NCBI GenBank assembly: GCA_002887195.1
Contig: PJAB01000846.1
Span: 1 to 19,854 of the forward strand
DNA length: 19,854 nucleotides
Direction of reading: 5' to 3'
Source of the DNA: Chrysochromulina parva
Lineage: Eukaryota; Haptophyta; Prymnesiales; Chrysochromulinaceae
Under the pieces are notes generated by a model. The model searched no databases. It worked only from the letters and a program-made list of their open reading frames with translations, and was not told the origin of the DNA. Position numbers and translations under genes: made by a program. The first letter of the stretch is position 1. Each line of letters starts with the position of its first letter. Shown here piece after piece: positions 1 to 6,902 of this stretch.

Positions 1-3000
1 GCCGCCGAGGAGGCCGTCGCCGTGCGGGAGACCGCGGCGGAGTCCGCCGCTGGCGAGTGCACCTTTTGGTTTGTGTCCGCATCGCACATCCGCTCTCTGG
101 ATCTCACGACCACCATCACGCTGCCCTCCTTTCAAGAGCTCGTCAAGGACAAAAACGCCTCTGGGGGCGGCGTGCTGGAACAGCACACGCTCAAGGCTGG
201 CGTCGCCTTCCGTCAGGGGTACGTGTCCGATCTGCTCGCGGTCAGCCACCGATGGGAGGACCCAAAGCTACCCGACGGCGCGGGCGCCCAGCTGCGCGCG
301 ATCCGGGCGTACCTCGATGCCCATCCCGAGGTCGTTGGCGTCTGGTTCGACTTTTGGTGCATGCCGCAGGGCGAGCAGAGGACGCTCGCCGAGAAGGTGC
401 GCTTCAAGCACATGCTCGGCAACGTCAACTTGCTCTACCTCGGCTGCCAGGTGCTCGCACTCATCGACATTTCGTACCTCTCGCGCTTCTGGACGCAGTT
501 CGAGGCGTGGCTCTCGATGCAGGAGGGCTCGTCGGCGGTGGGCTTGCGCGCGGCGCCAGAGCGGCGGCGGCGCTTGCAGATGGTGTGCCTGCACCTTGCG
601 ACGACAGGGACGGAGGACGTCAAGCTGCAGCGAATGTGGTGCAACGTGACGCCGCAAATGGCGCTCGAGCTGCTTTCAAAGCCTGACGTGACGGTGACGA
701 ACACGGGCGACAAGGTGACGCAGCTCAAAAAGATTGAAATGCTCGATGGCGAGGTGCGTCGGGCCTGGGGTGTCGAGGCGGCGAGGGCGCTGCGTGCGAA
801 AGCCGAAGAAGAAGGCGTCGCGCCGAATCTGCCATATGGCTTCACCGAGGAAGTGCTCATCAAGGCGGGGTATACGGGGGTGGAGCGGGCAGGGGTGATG
901 GCGCGATATGCACTCCGAGACGGGGTTCTTGCGGCGGCCAAGGCGTTTGGTGAGTTTACGTTGGAGGAGCGAAAAGCGGCGGCGGTGGCATTTGGGTTTC
1001 CGATGGCCGCATTCGCAGCGGAGGTTGTCAACGCGCTCGCAATGCTCGAGGACTCAGATTCGGATGTGCGTGAGGCGGCGGTCTTGACTCTTGGCAAGCT
1101 GGATGCGGCGACGCTCGCTCAGCACGCACCCGCGATCCTCGCAAGGCTCGAGCACTCTGATTGGAATGTGCGTGAGGCGGCGGTCTCGACTCTCGGCTTT
1201 CTGGATGCGGCGACGCTCGCTCAGCACGCGCCCGCGCTCCTCGCAAGGCTCGAGGACTCCCATTGGAGTGTGCGTAGGGCGGCGGTCTCGACTCTTGGCA
1301 AGCTGGATACGGCGACGCTCGCTCAGCACGCACCGGCGCTCCTCGCAAGACTCGAGCACTCCGATTCGAATGTGCGTGAGGCGGCGGTCTCGGCTCTTGG
1401 CAAGCTGGATGCGGCGACGCTCGCTCAGCACGCGCCCGCGCTCCTCGCAAGGCTCGAGCACTCCAATTCGGATGTGCGTGAGGCGGCGGTCTTGGCTCTA
1501 GGCTTTCTGGATGCGGCGACGCTCGCTCAGCACGCGCCCGCGATCCTCGCAAGGCTCGAGGACTCCGAGTCGGATGTGCGTGAGGCGGCGGTCTCGACTC
1601 TTGGCAAGCTGGATGCGGCGACGCTCGCTCAGCACGCGCCTGCGCTCCTCGTAAGGCTCGAGGACACGGATTGGAATGTGCGCACGGCGGCGGTCTCGAC
1701 TCTTGGCTTTCTGGATGCGGCGACGCTCGCTCAGCACGCGCCTGCGCTCCTCGCAAGGCTCGAGCACTCCGATTGGCTTGTGCGTAGGGCGGCATTCTCG
1801 ACTCTTGGCTTTCTTGATGCGGCGACGCTCGCTCAGCACGCGCCTGCGCTCCTCGCAAGGCTCGAGGACTCCGAGTCGGATGTGCGTGAGGCGGCGGTCT
1901 CGACTCTTGGCAAGCTGGATGCAGCGACGCTCGCTCAGCACGCGCCCGCGCTCCTCGCAAGGCTTGAGCACTCGAATCGGGGTGTGCGTGAGGCGGCGGT
2001 CTCGACTCTTGGCAAGCTGGATGCGGCGACGCTCGCTCAGCACGCGCCCGCGCTCATCGCAAGGCTCGAGGACTCCGATTGGAATGTGCGTACGGTGGCG
2101 GTCTCGACTCTTGGCAAGCTGGATGCTGCGACGCTCGCTCAGCACGCGCCCGCGATCCTCGCAAGGCTCGAGGACAGCGATTCGGATGTGCGTGAGGCGG
2201 CGGTCTTGACTCTTGGCTTTCTGGATGCGGCGACGCTCGCTCAGCACGCGCCCGCGCTCCTCGCAAGGCTCGAGGACTCCGAGTCGGATGTGCGTGAGGC
2301 GGCGGTCTCGACTCTCAGCAAGCTGGATACGGCGACGCTCGCTCAGCATGCGCCTGCGCTCCTCGCAAGGCTCGAGCACTCCGATTCGGATGTGCGCACG
2401 GCGGCGGCCTCGACTCTTGGCAAGCTGGATGCGGCGACGCTCGCTCAGCACGCGCCTGCGCTCCTAGCAAGGCTCGAGGACTCCGAGTCGGATGTGCGTA
2501 GGGTGGCGGTCTCGCTTCTTGGCTTTCTGGATGCGGCGACGCTCGCTCAGCAAGCGCCCGCGCTCCTCGCAAGGCTCGAGCACTCCGATTGGAATGTGCG
2601 TGAGGCGGCGGTCTCGACTCTCGGCAAGCTGGATGCGGCGACGCTCGCTCAGCACGCGCCCGCTCTCATAGCAAGGCTCAAGGACTCCGATCGGGATGTT
2701 CGCACGGCGGCGGTTTCGACTCTAGGCAAGCTGGATACGGCGACGCTCGCTCAGCACGCGCCTGCGCTCCTCGCAAGGCTCGAGGACTCCGATTGGAATG
2801 TGCGTGAGGCGGCGGTCTCGACTCTTGGCTTTCTGGATGCGGCGACGCTCGCTCAGCACGCGCCCGCGATCCTCGCAAGGCTCGAGGACTCCGATTCGGA
2901 CGTGCGTGAGGCGGCGGTCTTGACTCTCAGCAAGTTGGATACGGCGACGCTCGCTCAGCACGCGCCGGCGCTCCTCGCAAGGCTCGAGAAATCCAAGTCG

Positions 3001-3081
3001 GGTGTGCCTGGACTCCGAAATCCGACTCGTCAAGACTTGGACTCGGAGTTTGACTCGGACTCGGACTTCTTATGTACGTGA
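1..3081 (+). CDS. HET/TIR-like domain protein with HEAT-repeat array (5' partial)
   Basis: The frame is open from base 1, so the 5' end lies outside the window; the first in-frame start-like codon, at 22, is GTG and unlikely to be used by a eukaryote. Residues below count from base 22. Residues about 13-250 form a HET/TIR-like module: LLAVSHRWEDP at 71-81, VWFDFWCMPQ at 107-116, then FWTQFEAW at 156-163. These match the fungal HET pattern (LSYxWG, WxDxxCxxQ) and are repeated in the gene at 17409-19157. From about residue 334 the protein is an array of 34-residue HEAT repeats with core LAQHAPALLARLE and VREAAVSTLGK: 18 full units plus partial first and last ones. HEAT solenoids are protein-binding scaffolds, so a sensor or adaptor is likely, but partner and function are unknown. 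The last 27 residues lose the repeat pattern and become Asp/Ser-rich, suggesting a frameshift or unrecognised intron near 3000-3073. No membrane segment or signal peptide is visible in the part present. Confidence 0.85.
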   Translation, partial: AAEEAVAVRETAAESAAGECTFWFVSASHIRSLDLTTTITLPSFQELVKDKNASGGGVLEQHTLKAGVAFRQGYVSDLLAVSHRWEDPKLPDGAGAQLRAIRAYLDAHPEVVGVWFDFWCMPQGEQRTLAEKVRFKHMLGNVNLLYLGCQVLALIDISYLSRFWTQFEAWLSMQEGSSAVGLRAAPERRRRLQMVCLHLATTGTEDVKLQRMWCNVTPQMALELLSKPDVTVTNTGDKVTQLKKIEMLDGEVRRAWGVEAARALRAKAEEEGVAPNLPYGFTEEVLIKAGYTGVERAGVMARYALRDGVLAAAKAFGEFTLEERKAAAVAFGFPMAAFAAEVVNALAMLEDSDSDVREAAVLTLGKLDAATLAQHAPAILARLEHSDWNVREAAVSTLGFLDAATLAQHAPALLARLEDSHWSVRRAAVSTLGKLDTATLAQHAPALLARLEHSDSNVREAAVSALGKLDAATLAQHAPALLARLEHSNSDVREAAVLALGFLDAATLAQHAPAILARLEDSESDVREAAVSTLGKLDAATLAQHAPALLVRLEDTDWNVRTAAVSTLGFLDAATLAQHAPALLARLEHSDWLVRRAAFSTLGFLDAATLAQHAPALLARLEDSESDVREAAVSTLGKLDAATLAQHAPALLARLEHSNRGVREAAVSTLGKLDAATLAQHAPALIARLEDSDWNVRTVAVSTLGKLDAATLAQHAPAILARLEDSDSDVREAAVLTLGFLDAATLAQHAPALLARLEDSESDVREAAVSTLSKLDTATLAQHAPALLARLEHSDSDVRTAAASTLGKLDAATLAQHAPALLARLEDSESDVRRVAVSLLGFLDAATLAQQAPALLARLEHSDWNVREAAVSTLGKLDAATLAQHAPALIARLKDSDRDVRTAAVSTLGKLDTATLAQHAPALLARLEDSDWNVREAAVSTLGFLDAATLAQHAPAILARLEDSDSDVREAAVLTLSKLDTATLAQHAPALLARLEKSKSGVPGLRNPTRQDLDSEFDSDSDFLCT
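1012..3006 (+). repeat. Tandem 102-bp repeat array encoding HEAT repeats
   Basis: Eighteen complete 102-bp units run from 1099 to 2934, each opening with the codons for LDAATL or LDTATL. They are flanked by a partial unit on the left (about 1012-1098) and a broken one from 2935. Units are nearly identical even at synonymous sites. Differences concentrate in a short block encoding the inter-helix loop (D/H-S-D/E/N/H-S/W/R-D/N/S/G/L-V-R-E/T/R) and in the last codon, which is either AAG (K) or TTT (F). Because 102 is a multiple of three, other frames and the antisense strand are also open for long stretches; these are by-products. Confidence 0.95.
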
Positions 3082-3474
3082 GGTGGTCTGGACTCTCAAC
3101 AGCCTCGATGCCCGCCCTCGGCACGGGCGCTGTCGCCGCTATCGGCTGGGCAGCCCTCACTTTTGGCAGCACCGCACAGACGGCAGCAGTACCCGCTGTG
3201 CCCTGCCCTCGCGCCCACCCGATGGCCAAGATGGTCGGAAGGACCCCGACGGGCTACCGTACCTCAACCAGTACCAGTCGATCATTTGCGACCAGTGCCA
3301 ACGCACCTCCCTCGAGAGGAGCGTCCCCTTCTTCTTCCACTGTGCAAGCGCTGCGCCGCCACCAAGATCGGTGTGAGCGTGAGCGCTCTCGGCGCCGCCC
3401 GCGCCGCCACTCCCGCAGCACCCTCGGCGGCTATGGGCCAGGATAGGGCCAGGACGTCAAAGCAACCCAGCATC
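3074..3474 (+). pseudogene. Frame-shifted probable tail of the HEAT gene, zinc-finger-like
   Basis: Just past the stop of the HEAT gene, codons from 3074 in the +1-shifted frame read VREVVWTLNSLDA, a clear degenerate copy of the HEAT helix VREAAVSTLGKLDA. This frame stays open to 3376, has mostly G/C third positions, and contains CDQC (3287-3298) followed by FFFHC ending at 3343. In the original frame CKRC begins at 3343. A TGTG at 3341-3344 sits exactly at the switch, so a 2-base duplication would account for the loss of a CxxC...HCxxC pattern of ZZ-like type. This is either a decayed 3' end, assembly error, or exons joined by small introns I cannot define. The zinc-finger reading is an inference from four cysteines. 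Confidence 0.35.
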
Positions 3475-3852
3475 TGGAATCGTAGCGCATGGCCATCATG
3501 CCAGCATGGATGGATGCACGCCGACCATGCGATGTTTTTGTGCGCTGCTCGGCCAGTACATGGTGGTTCCCTCCGCCTGGCTGACCGCGGATGTAGTACC
3601 GCGCCGTACACTGTACTCTGTGCACTCGTTGTTGGTAGGAGCTTGCATGAACGGGACTTGATTCGACTTCGTTAAGGAACGCTGAGTTTTTTTAAGCCTC
3701 GCCGCTCGTACCCGGACAGCCGAGCACACGGTCACATTCCCGCCTTTTACTGTACCGTGTACGCGGAACGCCGCTTCCACCGCGTGCCGCCGTGCGCTGC
3801 CTCCAGCGTGTGGTGTAGGCACATGTGTGCCGGCGCGGGACATAAAACGCAT
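3475..3852. other. Intergenic stretch between convergent genes
   Basis: No convincing gene is visible. The region holds a short direct repeat (gggccagga twice near 3436-3453), an ATGG-rich patch near 3488-3512 and a T-run at 3687-3693. It is probably 3' flank and UTR of the two convergent neighbours. Frames overlapping it have no recognisable motif. Confidence 0.5.
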
Positions 3853-6390
3853 TCAACATCCAAGCTTGTGAAAGCCGCCCATACTCTCGGGCGGGCCTGC
3901 AAACTGTTGGGCTAGTAGCCGCGGCTCGAGGGCGTCCAGCCCAATCTCGGCACGCATCGCGAGCGAGAAGCGCGCGAGCTCGCCTCCGTAGCACACGGGC
4001 ACGATGGAAGGGTCCACGTCCGCGCACAGCAGCTGCGCCGCCTTGGGAGCATCGACGGTGCGGAAGATGTGTAAGGTGTCCGTGATCTCCCTGGAGAGCA
4101 TCGGCTTGAAGATCGCGTAGACGGCGTGCACCGTCGAGGGCGCGTTGAGCAGCAGCGACTTGCGAAGGTACAGCGGGTAGTGCAAGTCCGCAACCGGCGC
4201 GGTGCGTGCGAAGCGCTTGTACACCTTCCACAGGAAGCCGAGTGTGAACCCGGCGCCGTCGGAGACCATGTAGACCGACTTGAGCGTCCGATCCCCTTCA
4301 AGACAGAGCCGGTCGCATTTGACGGCGCGGTACTCCATGAACGCGAGATTGCACCACCAAAATTCGTCATCCGTCGTCGCCTCGAGCAGCGAGCTCCCAT
4401 CGAGCCGATTGAGACCCAGACGGCCAGGTACGCACACCTCAAACGGGTCTCCCCGGCGCGTGGTCCCGAGGAACGGATGGCCCGGGATGAAGACGTTGAC
4501 CCGAGCGACCGCATCGCCCCAGCCGCCGCTCAGCTGCAGCAGAGGCACGCCGGCGAGGAGCTCGGCGCGTACCTGGTTCAGGCCCCTGCCCTCGCCCGAC
4601 AATCGCCATTCGATGGTACGACGGACCTGTTGAAGGGTCGGTGCCTCCTCCCACTTGTTGCTCACGCAGAAGCGGCAGTAGGTCGCAGCGCTGTACGCAT
4701 CGAGCGGTGCGCCCGCGGCGTATGCCGCCTCGAGCACCCTGACTAGGAAGGCGCGCTCATCAGGCGAGAGCGTGTCGAGGAATGCATGCGTCAGCGGTGC
4801 CGCGAGCACTTCGGCAGGTGAGAGGTGCGGCGGCTGAATGACGCGTGCTGATCGGTTCTGATGGACCTCTGATTGGTTCTGATGGACCTCTGGTTGCGTA
4901 CTATGGGCCTCTGGTTGCGTATGATGGACCTCTGATTGCGTCTGATGACCTCCGATTGCGAAACCCACTGCAGGAGAGAGACGGCCTGGCTTGAGAGCCG
5001 CTTCCGAGTCTGATGGCCTCTGATGGACTGCCTCCGAGTCTGATGGCCTCTGATGGACTGCCTCCAAGTCTGATGGCCTCTGATGGACTGCCTCCAAGTC
5101 TGAGCGCAGCGAAAGTGGCTTGTGGCCGGGAGGCATGCCGACGGGTGGAGGCATGCCGACGGGTGGAGGCATGCTGACGGGTGGAGGCATGCCGACGGGT
5201 GGAGGCATGCTGACGGGTGGAGGCATGCTGACGGGTGGAGGCATGCCGACGGGTGGAGGCATGCCGACGGGTGGACTGGCGAAGCGAGTTCGTTCCTTAT
5301 TGAGACCGGGGCTCGAGGGCAGCTGTGAATGTGAATGTGAACCTGGGCTCGAGGGCAGCTGTGAATGTGAATGTGAACCTGGGCTCGAGGGCAGCTGTGA
5401 ATGTGAATGTGAACCTGGGCTCGAGGGCAGCTGCCGTGCCTCTGCGGTAGGCATGAGCGTGGGTCGGGAGAGCGTTCGTTTCCTGCCCGCGTCGCCGTTG
5501 GCCGGCTCGGGGGAGCTCAGGGGAGCTCGGGCGAGATCAGGGGAGCTCAGGGGAGCTCGTGCGAGATCGGGGGAGCTCAGCATCGGTGTTTGCCGCGTGC
5601 CGAGCGCCGTGCTGAGCGCCGGTGGGGTGAGCTCGAGGGCAGCTCCGAGCGCCGACGCGACGGATTGTCGGTGATGACCTATGATGGTCTGCGAGGACCG
5701 AAGCTCGAGGGCAGAGACGCCGCCGAGCTCCGCCGAAGCGAGCCCGAGCTCGATGGGCCAGATTGAATCTCCGAGCTCCGACGAAGCGAGCCCGAGCCCG
5801 AGCTCAGGGCCCCTCGAGCTCGGAGATTCAATCTGGCCCATCGAGCTCTCCTCCGCCTTCGCTGCGAGCGCTCCGATTTGCGGGATGGGTGCGAAGGCAC
5901 TCGGACTGCCGGTGGAGGCGCTGTGGTGGGCACTCGGACTGCCGGTGGCCTCGTCGTTGGAGGAGGCGCTGTGGTGGGCGCACCGCCCACCTCTGATTCC
6001 GTACATGCGCCGAGCATCGGCATCAGCATACGCGGTCTCGGCATAGCTCGCATCGATCTCGGCCGCATCGGTCTCGGCCGCGTCCTTATAGAGCGCCTTT
6101 TCGACGTTGTTCTCATGGGTGCTCAAGTGCTCCTCGAGCTCCACGTGCGAAGCACGTCTCTCTAGAGCTTCGATGCGTCCCTCGAGCTCGAGGAGCATGC
6201 CTCGTACGTGGCGCACTTGCACACCGACCACTTGTAGGAGCAGCTCCTGTGCTTGTACGTGCATCTCCTGCGGCTTCGCAGAGACCACGCTCACCTCCTC
6301 CGCGGAGATCTCGATGATCACGGGCTCGTCCACTTCCCGTGCAGCCACTTGGCACGGAGTCTGTGACAAGGGGACCTCCGCGCCGACCAT
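3853..6390 (-). CDS. Sec14/CRAL-TRIO domain protein with repeat-rich N-terminal half
   Basis: The start is taken at the ATG at 6390 (GCGATGG context, 845 residues). The frame stays open to an ATG at 6525, but those extra 45 residues are translated from a short-period repeat and look non-genuine. Residues about 35-110 are predicted helix/coiled coil (LLELEGRIEALERR). Residues about 110-540 are low complexity with five distinct tandem repeats. The C-terminal 280 residues are a lipid-binding module: a CRAL-TRIO-N-like helical part (YCRFCVSNKWEEAP), then a CRAL-TRIO core at about 630-805 with SVYMVSDGAGFTLGFLWK, HYPLYLRKSLLLNAPSTVHA, FKPMLSREITDTLHIF and VPVCYGGEL. The order vyivD...YPe.l.r..liNaP...kpfL...t..ki...P..yGG is diagnostic of Sec14-type phosphatidylinositol or hydrophobic-ligand transfer proteins. 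Ligand is unknown. The Ser/Pro-rich region may be a regulatory or tethering linker. Confidence 0.85.
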   Translation of the reverse strand: MVGAEVPLSQTPCQVAAREVDEPVIIEISAEEVSVVSAKPQEMHVQAQELLLQVVGVQVRHVRGMLLELEGRIEALERRASHVELEEHLSTHENNVEKALYKDAAETDAAEIDASYAETAYADADARRMYGIRGGRCAHHSASSNDEATGSPSAHHSASTGSPSAFAPIPQIGALAAKAEESSMGQIESPSSRGPELGLGLASSELGDSIWPIELGLASAELGGVSALELRSSQTIIGHHRQSVASALGAALELTPPALSTALGTRQTPMLSSPDLARAPLSSPDLARAPLSSPEPANGDAGRKRTLSRPTLMPTAEARQLPSSPGSHSHSQLPSSPGSHSHSQLPSSPGSHSHSQLPSSPGLNKERTRFASPPVGMPPPVGMPPPVSMPPPVSMPPPVGMPPPVSMPPPVGMPPPVGMPPGHKPLSLRSDLEAVHQRPSDLEAVHQRPSDSEAVHQRPSDSEAALKPGRLSPAVGFAIGGHQTQSEVHHTQPEAHSTQPEVHQNQSEVHQNRSARVIQPPHLSPAEVLAAPLTHAFLDTLSPDERAFLVRVLEAAYAAGAPLDAYSAATYCRFCVSNKWEEAPTLQQVRRTIEWRLSGEGRGLNQVRAELLAGVPLLQLSGGWGDAVARVNVFIPGHPFLGTTRRGDPFEVCVPGRLGLNRLDGSSLLEATTDDEFWWCNLAFMEYRAVKCDRLCLEGDRTLKSVYMVSDGAGFTLGFLWKVYKRFARTAPVADLHYPLYLRKSLLLNAPSTVHAVYAIFKPMLSREITDTLHIFRTVDAPKAAQLLCADVDPSIVPVCYGGELARFSLAMRAEIGLDALEPRLLAQQFAGPPESMGGFHKLGC
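4850..4960 (-). repeat. 21-bp minisatellite in the Sec14-like gene (7-residue unit)
   Basis: About five units encode HQTQSEV-type heptapeptides (HHTQPEA, HSTQPEV, HQNQSEV). It lies just before the lipid-binding module and keeps frame. Confidence 0.85.
4999..5105 (-). repeat. 30-bp minisatellite in the Sec14-like gene (10-residue unit)
   Basis: Nearly four units encode SDLEAVHQRP or SDSEAVHQRP. Units differ mainly at one codon (L or S). Confidence 0.88.
5127..5278 (-). repeat. 18-bp minisatellite in the Sec14-like gene (PPPVGM unit)
   Basis: Eight consecutive 18-bp units encode PPPVGM or PPPVSM hexapeptides, a Pro/Met-rich stretch likely to adopt polyproline-type extended structure. G/S alternation comes from one base change. 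Confidence 0.92.
5309..5434 (-). repeat. 36-bp minisatellite in the Sec14-like gene (12-residue unit)
   Basis: Three full units and a partial fourth encode QLPSSPGSHSHS. Units are almost identical at DNA level, indicating recent duplication. Confidence 0.92.
5508..5582 (-). repeat. Imperfect 30-bp repeat in the Sec14-like gene
   Basis: Units of the form ggggagctcaggggagctcg plus gcgagatc encode SPDLARAPLS repeats. The region is dense in GAGCTC hexamers, shared with the inverted repeat further upstream in the gene. Confidence 0.75.
5746..5848. repeat. Perfect 33-bp inverted repeat with 37-nt loop
   Basis: Left arm 5746-5778 and right arm 5816-5848 are exact reverse complements over 33 bases, both bounded by GAGCTC. 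The loop is 5779-5815. It lies inside the Sec14-like coding region, where the two arms encode related but different peptides (MGQIESPSS and ELGDSIWPIELG). The mRNA would be able to form a long uninterrupted hairpin. Confidence 0.95.
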
Positions 6391-6902
6391 CGCCAAAGAG
6401 AAAATTACATGCGTGAATGTGAATGAGTGTCTCACGATAATCACGGAACTCACGGGACACACGGAACACACGGAGCACCGAACCTCACAACCGAACCTCA
6501 CAACCGACCCGACCCAACAACGCACACGCAGGACCTTCGTAACGGTAATCTCTCAAATTCTGGCTGCCCGTGCGTGCCTGTGAACGTGTTGCAGCTGTCC
6601 AAGATGCCAGCCGCTCTCAGCCTCTGCCCAGTTGCCCTACCTTCCTTCTCGCGTCACATGGGTGATAGCGTGGCCTCCACAGTCGGCTTGCACTCCTGTC
6701 CTCTCCCCTCGCCGCCACTCGCACTCGGCCCCTTTTGGGGCCCATGCACACGCTCGATGCACATGCATGGAGCATGGCACGGCGCCGTCGTTCCACGACT
6801 CCTCCCGTGGGGCGCCTTGGTACCTCGTTACACTCAGATCCACGTGACACTCAGCACGAGGTGCATCGCCAGACTGGCCGGGTCGTGCGCGAGGGCCGTC
6901 GC
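6391..6902. other. 5' flank of the Sec14-like gene / 3' flank of the membrane protein gene
   Basis: This 512-bp stretch lies between two minus-strand genes and should contain the Sec14-like promoter and leader. I see no TATA box that can be called. The part nearest the gene (about 6430-6520) is a short-period repeat. The rest is C-rich without a recognisable motif. ORFs running through it have no family features. Confidence 0.5.
6440..6520. repeat. Short-period degenerate tandem repeat upstream of the Sec14-like gene
   Basis: Contiguous near-copies of (g/a)gaacacac-type units are followed by two copies of cgaacctcacaac. The array sits 50-130 bases upstream of the chosen ATG, and translating it gives the Cys/Val-rich stretch that argues against the longer ORF start. 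Confidence 0.7.

Noticed and set aside
1028..2878. Long antisense and alternate-frame ORFs across the HEAT array
   Set aside because: A 102-bp repeat keeps every stop-free frame open; the translations are Arg/Ser/His-rich copies with no family features, whereas the plus frame is a clean HEAT solenoid.
1012..3006. CRISPR-like array
   Set aside because: The regular direct repeats are contiguous coding units with no spacers of uniform length between short repeats.
5120..5674. Plus-strand ORF rich in GGGMPT and CECE repeats
   Set aside because: It is the complement of the minisatellites in the Sec14-like gene; the minus frame continues into a recognisable lipid-binding domain.
6391..6525. Longer N-terminus of the Sec14-like protein (ATG at 6525)
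   Set aside because: The extra 45 residues translate a short-period repeat, while the ATG at 6390 has a strong context and begins ordinary coding sequence.
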